18,120 nucleotides of DNA, from the NCBI GenBank assembly GCA_002292855.1, contig DBBY01000034.1, forward strand, positions 1 to 18,120. Direction: 5' to 3'. How positions within the stretch are numbered: the first letter of the stretch is position 1; every line of letters starts with the position of its first letter. Below, in pieces: positions 1-7,662 of this stretch. The DNA comes from Flavobacteriales bacterium UBA972 (GTDB lineage Bacteria; Bacteroidota; Bacteroidia; Flavobacteriales; Schleiferiaceae). The notes under the pieces were generated by a model. It saw only the letters and a program-made list of their open reading frames with translations, made no database searches and was not told where the DNA came from. Position numbers and translations under genes: made by a program.

Positions 1-1
1 T

Positions 2-625
2 CCGGTAATTCTGCTGTCGGACGCCTACATCGCCGGCAGCGCCCAGCCCTGGCGCATACCAGAGGTCGCGGAACTCCCGAGCATCACCGCTCCCAGTGCA
101 GGGGCCAGCGACCTTCCCTACGCCCGTGATGCGCATGGGGTTAGGCCTTGGGTGGCCCCAGGTACCGCGGGCGGAGCCCACCGCATTGGCGGCCTCGAGG
201 GCGAGGTAGAGACCGGCCGCATTAGCTACGACCCCGAGAACCACCAGTCCATGGTCAAGGCTCGTGCTGCCAAGGTTGACGCCGCGGTGCGCCTCTATGG
301 CCCCCTTGAGGTAGTGCAGCAATGCCCAGGCTCAGAAACCCTTGTTCTTGCTTGGGGCTCAACCTATGGCGCAGTGCGCAGCGACATGGAACGCCGCCGC
401 GCCGCGGGCCAAAAAGTCGACTACATTCACCTGCGCCACCTGCATCCCCTGCACCCTGAGCTCAAGAAGCAGGTCGACCGCTACCGCCGAATTATCGTAA
501 TCGAAATGAACGAAGGCCAGCTCGCGCAGCACCTTCAAGGGCTTTGGGCAATGCCCCTGGAGTCGGTGTGCAAGACTTCAGGCCAGCCCTTTAATCCCGA
601 CGAACTCGCCGAACTATGGAACTGA
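2..625 (+). CDS. korA: 2-oxoacid (2-oxoglutarate):ferredoxin oxidoreductase, alpha subunit, C-terminal part
   Basis: The reading frame is open from the left edge of the window, so this is the last 207 residues of a larger protein whose start lies outside. The first visible residues (PVILLSDAYIAG, then WRIP) and the later LAWGSTYGAVR and IIVIEMNEGQL stretches match the C-terminal part of KorA-type alpha subunits. KorA pairs with KorB to decarboxylate a 2-oxoacid oxidatively, making acyl-CoA and reduced ferredoxin in the cytoplasm. The first Met in this frame, at 152, is internal and is not the start. The stop overlaps the korB start by 10 bases, which suggests translational coupling. 2-oxoglutarate is the usual substrate for this arrangement in Bacteroidota, but the visible part does not prove it. 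Confidence 0.88.
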   Translation, partial: PVILLSDAYIAGSAQPWRIPEVAELPSITAPSAGASDLPYARDAHGVRPWVAPGTAGGAHRIGGLEGEVETGRISYDPENHQSMVKARAAKVDAAVRLYGPLEVVQQCPGSETLVLAWGSTYGAVRSDMERRRAAGQKVDYIHLRHLHPLHPELKKQVDRYRRIIVIEMNEGQLAQHLQGLWAMPLESVCKTSGQPFNPDELAELWN

Positions 626-1581
626 CCAGCAAGGATTTTCAGAGCCCCGAAGACGTTCGCTGGTGCCCGGGTTGCGGAGACTACAGTATTCTTAAGCAGT
701 TTACCGAAGTGCTCGCAAGCAGAGGGTCCGACCCAGACCGCACCGTGCTGGTGAGCGGAATTGGCTGCAGCAGCCGTTTGCCCTACTACGTCAACAGCTA
801 CGGAGTGCACTCGCTGCACGGCAGGGCTCCGTCGGTGGCCACCGGCATAAAGCTAGCCAATCCAGACCTCGAGGTCTGGATTATAACCGGCGACGGCGAT
901 GCCCTGAGCATTGGCGGCAACCAGCTGATTCACGCCCTGCGACGCAACCTCAACGTACCGATCCTCCTCTTCAATAACGAGATATACGGACTGACCAAGG
1001 GGCAGTATTCACCCACCAGTCGCGAGGGTCAGGTAACCAAATCCACTCCGCGCGGCAGCGTCGACCATCCATTAAACCCCCTAACCCTGGCCCTTGGGGC
1101 GGGAGCCACCTGGGTCGCCCGCAGCATGGACCGCAACCCGGCCCACCTGCGCGAGCAGCTCGCCGCAAGCCAGAGCCACCAGGGTTCTGCCTTGCTTGAA
1201 ATCTACCAGAACTGCAATGTTTTTCACGACGGAGCCTTTGAAGTCTGGACCGACAAGACCAGTCAGGCCGCGCACGCGGTATTCCTAGAGCCTGGCAAGC
1301 CCGTGGCATGGGGTGGGAGCGAGCCCAGTCACGCCCTTCACTGGAACGCCGGACGCCCTGAAGTGCGCGAGTTGGGCAGGGATTTTGGCCTGTCGGACGC
1401 CTGGGTACACGACCCGAGCGACCGCATCAAGGCCTTTGCCTTGGCCTCCCTCGAGGGCGAGCTCAGGCCCTTTGGCCTGCTCTACCGCGCAGAACGCCCT
1501 GTTTTTGCCGCCGCACAGCCCACCGAAATCCGCAGCCTTTCGGAACTTCTGCGCTCAGGACGCACCTGGACGGTAGAATAG
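616..1581 (+). CDS. korB: 2-oxoacid (2-oxoglutarate):ferredoxin oxidoreductase, beta subunit
   Basis: This 321-residue protein is the thiamine-diphosphate subunit of the KorAB enzyme, which converts a 2-oxoacid plus CoA to acyl-CoA, CO2 and reduced ferredoxin. The sequence shows the ThDP/Mg motif GDGD at residues 92-95, followed by the typical NNEIYGLTKGQ stretch. Cysteines at 17 and 20 (CPGCG), 51 (GIGCSS) and 200 (NCNVF) fit the four ligands of the [4Fe-4S] cluster in beta subunits that lack a separate ferredoxin-like subunit. The ATG at 616 lies inside the end of korA (10-base overlap), and DVRWCPGCGDYSI follows soon after, as in relatives. The substrate is inferred as 2-oxoglutarate; pyruvate or a branched-chain 2-oxoacid cannot be excluded from motifs alone. 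Confidence 0.92.
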   Translation: MELTSKDFQSPEDVRWCPGCGDYSILKQFTEVLASRGSDPDRTVLVSGIGCSSRLPYYVNSYGVHSLHGRAPSVATGIKLANPDLEVWIITGDGDALSIGGNQLIHALRRNLNVPILLFNNEIYGLTKGQYSPTSREGQVTKSTPRGSVDHPLNPLTLALGAGATWVARSMDRNPAHLREQLAASQSHQGSALLEIYQNCNVFHDGAFEVWTDKTSQAAHAVFLEPGKPVAWGGSEPSHALHWNAGRPEVRELGRDFGLSDAWVHDPSDRIKAFALASLEGELRPFGLLYRAERPVFAAAQPTEIRSLSELLRSGRTWTVE

Positions 1582-1594
1582 AATCCGCCTGCCG

Positions 1595-1602
1595 TAGGTT
1601 TG
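1595..1602 (+). promoter_or_regulatory. Candidate -7 promoter element upstream of yebC
   Basis: TAGGTTTG matches the Bacteroidota primary sigma factor -7 consensus TAnnTTTG exactly and lies 33 bases before the yebC ATG, predicting a leader of roughly 27 bases. I see no clear TTTG at the expected -33 position. An exact match by chance is expected a few times in a window of this size, so this is only a candidate. It would allow yebC and the rhodanese gene to be transcribed independently of korAB. Confidence 0.33.
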
Positions 1603-1634
1603 TATCCTTATTATTGTAACGAAAAAAGCACTCC

Positions 1635-2369
1635 ATGGGACGCGCATTTGAATACCGCAAGGCTCGCAAAATGAAGCGATGGTCGTCGATGGCCAAGATT
1701 TTCACCCGAATCACCAAAGACATCATCATGGCCGTCAAAGAGAGCGGTCCCAGCCCCGATGCCAATTCGCGGCTCAAGGCCCTTTTGCAGAACGCGCGAG
1801 ACGCCAACATGCCCAAAGACAACGTAGAACGCGCCATAAAAAGAGCGGTCAGCAAGGACCAGGCCGACTACAAAGAGATGGTTTACGAAGGGTACGGTCC
1901 GCACGGAATTGCTATTTTGGTAGAAACAGCCACCGACAACGGCACCCGAACGGTGGGCAATGTGCGGTCCTACTTTAACAAGTGCAACGGAAGTTTGGGC
2001 ACCAGCGGCTCGGTGGAGTTCATGTTTGACCGCAAGTGTTATTTTAAAATCCCCAAGGGAACCATTGACATTGAGGAATTTGAGTTGGAATTAATCGACT
2101 TTGGCGTAGAAGAGCTCTTTGCCGAGCACGACGAAGACAAAAACATCGAAACCCTATGCATTTATGCGCCCTTCAGCGAGTACGGGTCCATTACCAAGGC
2201 CCTCGAAGAGCGCGGTTTGGAGATCCTGACCTCGGGTTTTGAGCGGATTCCGATGGATACCAAGAACGTGACGCCCGAACAGCAGGCCGACGTAGAAAAA
2301 CTTCTCGAGAAGCTCGAAGAAGACGAAGACGTGCAAGCCGTGTACCACACCATGAACCTATCCGAATGA
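1635..2369 (+). CDS. yebC: YebC/PmpR/TACO1 family protein
   Basis: This 244-residue cytoplasmic protein has the full YebC/TACO1 family signature: MGRAFEYRKARKMKRW at the N-terminus, FTRITKDIIMAVKESGPSP, then NARDANMPKDNVERAIKRA and YEGYGPHGIAILVE. Members were long annotated as DNA-binding transcription regulators (PmpR). Later work on bacterial YebC and mitochondrial TACO1 points instead to a ribosome-associated role that relieves stalling at difficult, proline-rich sequences. The start at 1635 is fixed by the conserved MGRAFE opening. The C-terminus is acidic (KLEEDEDVQAVYHTM), as usual. The stop overlaps the next start as ATGA, so the downstream rhodanese lipoprotein is probably co-translated. 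Confidence 0.95.
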   Translation: MGRAFEYRKARKMKRWSSMAKIFTRITKDIIMAVKESGPSPDANSRLKALLQNARDANMPKDNVERAIKRAVSKDQADYKEMVYEGYGPHGIAILVETATDNGTRTVGNVRSYFNKCNGSLGTSGSVEFMFDRKCYFKIPKGTIDIEEFELELIDFGVEELFAEHDEDKNIETLCIYAPFSEYGSITKALEERGLEILTSGFERIPMDTKNVTPEQQADVEKLLEKLEEDEDVQAVYHTMNLSE

Positions 2370-2746
2370 ACTACCGTATTGGAATTATTGGACTCCTTTT
2401 TGTTCAATCCTGCATGGCCCCCCGGGCCGAATCGAACTCAGCTTTGGATGCGACCGCCTTTGAGCTTGAGAGCAAGAAAGGACTGCTGGTCGACGTCCGT
2501 ACCGAGGCCGAGGTCGCCGACGGAATGATTGCCAGTGCAAAGCACATCGATTTTTATGGACCGAATTTTTTGAGCGAAATGGAGGCCCTAGGTAAGAATA
2601 AACCCCTCTACCTCTACTGCAGGTCTGGGGGGCGGAGCGGTCAGGCCCTAGGAATGCTCAAGGCGGCAGGCTTCACTCGCGTGCACCATTTAGAGGGCGG
2701 ATTCATGGCCTGGAAGGCCAGCGGCAAGTCATCAGTACAGCCCTAA
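2366..2746 (+). CDS. Rhodanese-domain lipoprotein
   Basis: This 126-residue protein opens with a short lipoprotein signal ending in VQSC, so Cys16 is the likely lipidated residue and the mature protein should sit in the periplasm on a membrane. Residues from about 26 to 126 form a single rhodanese domain: LLVDVRTEAEV, then the active-site loop CRSGGR with Cys85 as the persulfide-carrying nucleophile, and the LEGGFMAWKASG ending. The six-residue loop is typical of sulfurtransferases rather than Cdc25-type phosphatases. Its physiological sulfur donor and acceptor are unknown. It overlaps yebC by 4 bases (ATGA), and its stop is only 7 bases from the convergent stop of the SPOR-like gene. Confidence 0.9.
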   Translation: MNYRIGIIGLLFVQSCMAPRAESNSALDATAFELESKKGLLVDVRTEAEVADGMIASAKHIDFYGPNFLSEMEALGKNKPLYLYCRSGGRSGQALGMLKAAGFTRVHHLEGGFMAWKASGKSSVQP

Positions 2747-2753
2747 CCGGGGC

Positions 2754-3155
2754 TTAATTGCTGCTTGCGTTCTTTTTAAATCGCTCGTTCGGAGCCTGAA
2801 CGGCGAACGAAGTCGGGAAGTTTGCCCGCCACTTGCGCAGCGCATACTCGGCCTCGATCCGGCTGCCGTAGATACCTACAAAAACCTTGAATTGCGGTTC
2901 GTCGAAATGGATGACGACCGGCAGTACTGCGCCGACGGAGTCGGTCAAACGCATATAAAGGCTGTTGGCGTCGATGCGGCGCCCGGCATAGACTTGCACG
3001 GTGTAGCGCTCGGCTCCCTGCTCAGTAGCCTGCTTGGTCTGTAGTTTGTTGTTTGCTAGGCTAGCGGTCACGGCCTGATCAATGGCTTGACCGGCGCCAA
3101 TTTGAACGCTGTCGGCATTGCCGAGGAGCTGTAGTGCGAGCAGTGCGAAAACCAT
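2754..3155 (-). CDS. Small exported SPOR-like domain protein
   Basis: This 133-residue protein has a hydrophobic N-terminus (MVFALLALQLLG) that looks like a short signal peptide, then a linker. From about residue 50 it carries a C-terminal domain resembling a SPOR/sporulation-related repeat: RYTVQVYAGRR, an Ala/Leu-rich helix, then FKVFVGIYGSRIEAEYALRKW. SPOR domains bind peptidoglycan stripped of stem peptides, so a periplasmic cell-wall role is plausible. An in-frame TAA two codons upstream fixes ATG 3155 as the earliest ATG, yet the signal has no positive residue before its hydrophobic core, which is unusual. The gene is divergent from actA. A SPOR-type gene in this position is, as I recall, common next to Bacteroidota act operons. 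The fold call is moderate because the domain is divergent. Confidence 0.72.
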   Translation of the reverse strand: MVFALLALQLLGNADSVQIGAGQAIDQAVTASLANNKLQTKQATEQGAERYTVQVYAGRRIDANSLYMRLTDSVGAVLPVVIHFDEPQFKVFVGIYGSRIEAEYALRKWRANFPTSFAVQAPNERFKKNASSN

Positions 3156-3277
3156 GGTTTAAAGGTACGAAACCAGAACCAGGCCAAGTTTTGCCGCCTT
3201 TAATCTTTTTTGTTTAGAATAATTTTAAATTATGAATCAAAGAGTCCAGATTAAATATGCCGGAGCCTCTTGTGCAG

Positions 3278-3285
3278 TACTTTTG
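3278..3285 (+). promoter_or_regulatory. Candidate -7 promoter element of the act-cox operon
   Basis: TACTTTTG matches the Bacteroidota TAnnTTTG -7 consensus exactly. It predicts a transcript start near 3291, about 34 bases before the ATG at 3325 and downstream of the alternative ATG at 3232. No convincing TTTG lies at -33. If real, it selects the 3325 start for actA. A chance match is possible. Confidence 0.38.
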
Positions 3286-3288
3286 CAA

Positions 3289-3302
3289 AGCCTAAAAAGG
3301 CT
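3289..3302 (+). other. Small inverted repeat in the actA leader
   Basis: AGCCT-AAAA-AGGCT forms a 5-bp stem with a 4-base loop right where the mRNA is predicted to begin. It could be a 5' stabilising hairpin or coincidence; the stem is short and no T-tract follows, so it is not a terminator. Confidence 0.25.
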
Positions 3303-3324
3303 CAGTTTACCACAGAGATTACGT

Positions 3325-4623
3325 ATGCGTTTGACCCATTATGCTTCGCTGATTAGAAGAGTTGTTTTGATGCTCTTGGCTATCAGCATTTTAAGCATCT
3401 CCGCCACCGCAGAGGTGAGCGCCGATGCGGGTAAAAAGTTGTTTAAAGCCAACTGCGCGAGCTGCCACAAACTCGACAAAAAGCTCATTGGCCCCGCCTT
3501 GGGCGACGTGACCCAACGCCGCACTGAGGAGTGGTTGCTCAAGTGGATTCGCAACAACGCGGAATTTCGCGCCTCGGGCGATGCCGACGCCAACGCCCTG
3601 TTTGCCGAGTATAAGGGGTCCGTTATGCAGGCTTTCCCTGCTCTTACCGACGACGACATCAAGAGCATTCTGGCCTACACCGTAGAAGGCGATAAGAAGG
3701 CTGCGCCCGCAGCTGCCCCTGCACCCGGCGCCGAAGCGGTTGCTCAAGCTCCGGCCGAAGGGGCTAACTCTCCTTGGTTGATCTACATTTTAGGTGTTTT
3801 TCTGCTGGTGAATCTTGTTTTGCTTTTGAGAGTGCGGAACACCCTGAAGCAGATTAATGGCGAGAATCCGACCAACCTGCTCGAGGACGTAGACTTCATC
3901 ACCAGGGTCTTAATTGCAAACAAGCGTTTTATGACCTTCCTGACGGTGGTGCTGGCCCTCGGATTCCTCTATGCGGTCTATGTGTTTCTAATGGGCATTG
4001 GGGTGGAGAAGGACTACCAGCCGGTTCAGCCTATCGCCTTTAGCCATAAGATTCACGCCGGAGAAAACGGGGTGGACTGCAACTACTGCCACAGCAGCGC
4101 GCGCCACAGCAAGCACTCTGGAATTCCTGCGGCAAACGTTTGTATGAACTGCCACATGTACATTGACGGTTCTGAGGTGGTAGACGCTTCGGGAAACCTG
4201 AAATACGGCGGAGAGCGCAGCCCAGAGATTCAAAAAATCTATGCAGCCATTGGCTGGGACCCCGAAGAGCGCGTCTACATCGAGGGCTATGAGCAAAAGC
4301 CCATTCAGTGGATTCGGATTCACAACCTTCCTGATCTGGCCTACTTCAACCACGCACAGCATGTGAATGCAGGTAAAGTGGAGTGCCAAACCTGCCACGG
4401 TCCGGTTCAAGAAATGGAAGTTGCCTACCAATACAGCGAACTCACCATGGGTTGGTGCATCAACTGCCACCGCGAAACCGAAATCAAGGGCGATAACGGC
4501 TACTATGCTGGGGCCATCGACGGATCGGCCTCGATCAGCGACCGCCTGGTGGATCGCTTCCACGAAGAGAAAATAACGGTTGCCAATATTGGCGGTCTCG
4601 AATGTGGCAAGTGCCACTACTAA
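3325..4623 (+). CDS. actA: Alternative complex III subunit ActA, multiheme cytochrome c
   Basis: This membrane-anchored multiheme cytochrome is part of alternative complex III and passes electrons from quinol oxidation to the terminal oxidase. From ATG 3325 it has 432 residues, with CXXCH sites starting at residues 44, 252, 273, 354, 378 and 427, the last almost at the C-terminus (CGKCHY). The first site lies in a separate class I cytochrome c domain (NCASCHKLDKKLIGPALG). Two membrane segments (about 153-169 and 202-221) then separate it from the five-heme domain. The frame is open back to ATG 3232 (463 residues). I prefer 3325 because it gives a normal signal peptide (MRLTHYASLIRRVV, hydrophobic core, ATAEV), the 31 extra codons are A/T-rich unlike the gene body, and a -7 element lies between the two starts. 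First gene of the operon. Confidence 0.93.
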   Translation: MRLTHYASLIRRVVLMLLAISILSISATAEVSADAGKKLFKANCASCHKLDKKLIGPALGDVTQRRTEEWLLKWIRNNAEFRASGDADANALFAEYKGSVMQAFPALTDDDIKSILAYTVEGDKKAAPAAAPAPGAEAVAQAPAEGANSPWLIYILGVFLLVNLVLLLRVRNTLKQINGENPTNLLEDVDFITRVLIANKRFMTFLTVVLALGFLYAVYVFLMGIGVEKDYQPVQPIAFSHKIHAGENGVDCNYCHSSARHSKHSGIPAANVCMNCHMYIDGSEVVDASGNLKYGGERSPEIQKIYAAIGWDPEERVYIEGYEQKPIQWIRIHNLPDLAYFNHAQHVNAGKVECQTCHGPVQEMEVAYQYSELTMGWCINCHRETEIKGDNGYYAGAIDGSASISDRLVDRFHEEKITVANIGGLECGKCHY

Positions 4624-4635
4624 TCGAATAAGACT

Positions 4636-7600
4636 ATGGCAAGTAATAAAGTGTACTGGAAGAGTTTCGACCAACTTGCGAATACCGAGGTTTCGCAGCG
4701 TTTGGCCGAGAATGAATTCGCTCAAGACATTCCTGTTGATGTGTTCTTATCGGAGGCAAGCAGCAGCGACTCCACCACAAGCCGTCGCGATTTCTTGAAG
4801 TTCTTGGGCTTCAGTACCGCAGCCGCAACCTTGGCTGCCTGCGAGCAGCCCATTATCGAGAGCGTACCCTACGTGGTGCAGCCCGATACGCTTACGCCAG
4901 GGGTTCCGTCTTTTTATGCCACGGCCTACACCGACGGCCAAGATTATGCTTCGGTTTTAGTCAAGACACGCGAAGGCCGCCCGATTAAGTTGGAGCCTGG
5001 TGATTCTGCCCGATTCAACCGCGGGACCAACGCCCGAGCCCAAGCCAGTGTGCTTTCTCTTTATGATTCGGCCCGGCTTCGCGAGCCTCGCCTCGGCAAA
5101 AAAAACAGCGATTGGTCGTCAATGCTGCTTGCCCTTAAGAAGTCGGCAGACCAGTCGCGCGCCGAGGGAACGCAGTTTGTTTTACTGACCTCGAGCGTGT
5201 TTAGCCCCTCGCTTCAATCTGCCATTGAGCGTCTTCGCCAGGGCTACCCCAACTTTCAGCACGTGGAGTTTGATGCGGTATCGCAGTCCAACACCCTTGA
5301 CGTTTGGGAATCCCTGACCGGCGTTCGCGCCCTTCCCTCGATTGACCTCAAGGCCACTAGCTTGGTTCTTTCTTTTGGCAGTGACTTCTTGGCATCGAGC
5401 ATGGCCCAGCAGGTGAGCAGCGACTACGCCGCACGCCGTAAGCCAGGCAGTGGCATGCTTCGCCACGTAGAGCTCGAGAGCAACTTATCGCTTACCGGCA
5501 GCAATGCCGACAAGCGCATTAAGATTAAGCCTTCTGAGGTATCGGCATCCCTGGCATACCTGATTAACCAGCTTGGCGGTAGCGCTCCTTCGGTTGGCCT
5601 TCGCGGCGATTTGACCAAGGCCCTTCAGTCGCTTGCCGGTGAGATGAAGTCCGCTAAGGGAAAGACCCTGGTACTTGTCGGTGGCGACGATGCAAACCAG
5701 GCAAGGCTTGCGGCAGCCCTAAACGGCCTGCTCGGTTCGTTTGGAACCACCCTTCGCAGCGACCAACCCGTCTACATTCGTCGCGGCAATGAGTCGCGCC
5801 TTGCTAATTTAATGGCCGACCTGAGCGCCAAACGCGTCGGAACTCTTTTGGTTGCAGGAACCAATCCAGTGTACTTCAGGGCAGACTTTTCTAAGGCCAT
5901 TGCCGGAGCCAAGTTCAGCATGGCTCTGACGGATCGCTTGGACGAGACGGCCATGCTTTGCACTGCCGCTGCGCCAATTCCACACTTTTTGGAGGCTTGG
6001 GCAGACTACCGTCCGGCCGCAGGAGAGTACAGCATTGCTCAGCCAACGATTAAGAACCTGTTCAACAGCATGCCCTTGCTGGAGGTTCTCGGTTCGCTCT
6101 CAGGCGACCTTCGAAGCGCCAAAGATCAAGTCGCCGCATCTGCGACTGCCATGGGCCTCGACTGGAACAAGACCCTGCACGACGGAGGATCAACGGTTTC
6201 TTCGGGCGCCATCTCGGGCGCACCAGCCACTGCCGCTATGGCCATGGCCGCTTCAATCAAATTAGCAAAGCCTTCGGAGGGCATGGAAATCGCATTGTAC
6301 GAGAACGCCCTCGGTGCAGGATTTCAGGCCAACAACCCCTGGCTTCAGGAGCTCCCTGACCCTATTACCCGATTGACTTGGGATAACTACCTGACTATGG
6401 CCGCATCCGATGCGCTTGCCATGGGTTTTGAGAACGAGACCAACAGCGACGGTTCACTGGACGGAAGCTATGCCAACATCAAGGTCGGCAAGCGTCTTCT
6501 CGAGAATGTTCCGGTATTTATTCAGCCCGGCCAAACGGCGGGAACGGTAGGTTTGGCCTACGGATACGGCCGCAGTGCAGCCGGTAAGGTTGCCGACGGC
6601 GGGGGTGTTAGTGCCTATGCCCTTGGAATTTCGACGGGTTCGGCCAAGGTCGAAATCAGTAAGGCAGAAGGCATGCACGAGTTTGCAACCGTACAGCTCG
6701 GGCATACCATGATGGGCCGCCGCATTGTCAATGAGGTGAATCTGAACGAATTCGTATCCGATCCCTCGGGGGCTAGCTGGAACGAGAAGCCGACCTTCCA
6801 CACGATTGACGGTTTGAAGTCTGCAGAGGAGGCCAATCTTTGGGCTAACCACGACCACGAGACGATGCACATGTGGAACATGAGCATTGACCTAACGAGC
6901 TGCACGGGTTGTGCCGCCTGCGTGGTTGCCTGCAATGCCGAGAACAACGTACCGGTAGTCGGTAAAGAAGAAATCCGCAACCTGCGAGACATGCACTGGC
7001 TGCGGATTGACCGCTACTACAGCAGCGACATGAGTAAGGATCGTGCGGCTGAAGAGAATATCGGTGGCATCGAGATGTACGCCCAAATGGAGGAGCCTTC
7101 GGAGTCTCCAATGGTCGTGTTTCAGCCCGTGATGTGCCAGCACTGCAACCATGCACCCTGCGAAACCGTTTGCCCTGTTGGAGCCACCGTGCACTCGCGC
7201 GAAGGCCTCAACCACATGGCCTACAACCGCTGCATCGGAACGCGCTACTGCGCCAACAACTGCCCCTACAAGGTGCGTCGATTCAACTGGTTCAACTACA
7301 TCACCAACGAGCAGTTTGCCGACGTGAATCCGTCGCAAGACGATTTTGGTCGCATGGTTCTCAACCCCGACGTAACGGTTCGCTCGCGAGGCGTTATGGA
7401 GAAGTGCTCCATGTGCATTCAGCGCGTGCAGTACGCCAAGCTTGAAGCCAAAAAGGTTGGTCAACCCATTCCTGATGGTGCATTTACGGTAGCCTGTGCC
7501 GAGGCCTGTTCTACGGGGTCAATCACCTTTGGGGACGTCAACAACGCTAAAAGTGCCGTTCGTGCCGCTAAGGCTGACGCCCGTGCCTACCACCTGCTCG

Positions 7601-7656
7601 AGGAAGTTGGCACGCAGCCTTCCGTGTTTTACCTGACTAAAGTTCGCAACGCTTAA
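4636..7656 (+). CDS. actB: Alternative complex III subunit ActB, molybdopterin-oxidoreductase-like/iron-sulfur fusion
   Basis: This 1006-residue periplasmic electron-transfer subunit fuses a molybdopterin-oxidoreductase-like part (about 80-730) with a HybA/PsrB-like iron-sulfur part (about 745-1006). Family members keep the fold but bind no molybdenum cofactor. Cys motifs start at 756 (CTGCAACVVAC), 834 (CQHCNHAPCETVC), 866 (CIGTRYCANNC), 924 (CSMC) and 954 (CAEAC). Thr869 replaces a cysteine in the third motif, consistent with three [4Fe-4S] clusters plus one [3Fe-4S], as established for this complex. A twin-arginine motif SRRDFLKFLG at 49-58 runs into LAAC with Cys69, so Tat export and possibly lipidation are expected. 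The 48 residues before the Arg pair are typical of the 'Tat-variant' family in Bacteroidota. It follows actA by 12 bases and precedes actC by 6. Confidence 0.96.
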   Translation: MASNKVYWKSFDQLANTEVSQRLAENEFAQDIPVDVFLSEASSSDSTTSRRDFLKFLGFSTAAATLAACEQPIIESVPYVVQPDTLTPGVPSFYATAYTDGQDYASVLVKTREGRPIKLEPGDSARFNRGTNARAQASVLSLYDSARLREPRLGKKNSDWSSMLLALKKSADQSRAEGTQFVLLTSSVFSPSLQSAIERLRQGYPNFQHVEFDAVSQSNTLDVWESLTGVRALPSIDLKATSLVLSFGSDFLASSMAQQVSSDYAARRKPGSGMLRHVELESNLSLTGSNADKRIKIKPSEVSASLAYLINQLGGSAPSVGLRGDLTKALQSLAGEMKSAKGKTLVLVGGDDANQARLAAALNGLLGSFGTTLRSDQPVYIRRGNESRLANLMADLSAKRVGTLLVAGTNPVYFRADFSKAIAGAKFSMALTDRLDETAMLCTAAAPIPHFLEAWADYRPAAGEYSIAQPTIKNLFNSMPLLEVLGSLSGDLRSAKDQVAASATAMGLDWNKTLHDGGSTVSSGAISGAPATAAMAMAASIKLAKPSEGMEIALYENALGAGFQANNPWLQELPDPITRLTWDNYLTMAASDALAMGFENETNSDGSLDGSYANIKVGKRLLENVPVFIQPGQTAGTVGLAYGYGRSAAGKVADGGGVSAYALGISTGSAKVEISKAEGMHEFATVQLGHTMMGRRIVNEVNLNEFVSDPSGASWNEKPTFHTIDGLKSAEEANLWANHDHETMHMWNMSIDLTSCTGCAACVVACNAENNVPVVGKEEIRNLRDMHWLRIDRYYSSDMSKDRAAEENIGGIEMYAQMEEPSESPMVVFQPVMCQHCNHAPCETVCPVGATVHSREGLNHMAYNRCIGTRYCANNCPYKVRRFNWFNYITNEQFADVNPSQDDFGRMVLNPDVTVRSRGVMEKCSMCIQRVQYAKLEAKKVGQPIPDGAFTVACAEACSTGSITFGDVNNAKSAVRAAKADARAYHLLEEVGTQPSVFYLTKVRNA

Positions 7657-7662
7657 CCAGTT

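Noticed and set aside
3988..4725. A 245-codon open frame on the minus strand across the end of actA and start of actB
   Set aside because: It is wholly antisense to the heme motifs of ActA and to the ActB N-terminus, has no recognisable domain, and such frames are common opposite G/C-rich codons.
6892..7464. A 190-codon open frame on the minus strand inside actB
   Set aside because: It is antisense to the iron-sulfur domain with its many conserved Cys; no start signal or domain is seen.
4636..7656. Possible active molybdenum oxidoreductase
   Set aside because: The context is a complete ACIII operon and ActB family members are known not to bind the molybdenum cofactor; I see no separate cofactor-enzyme context here.
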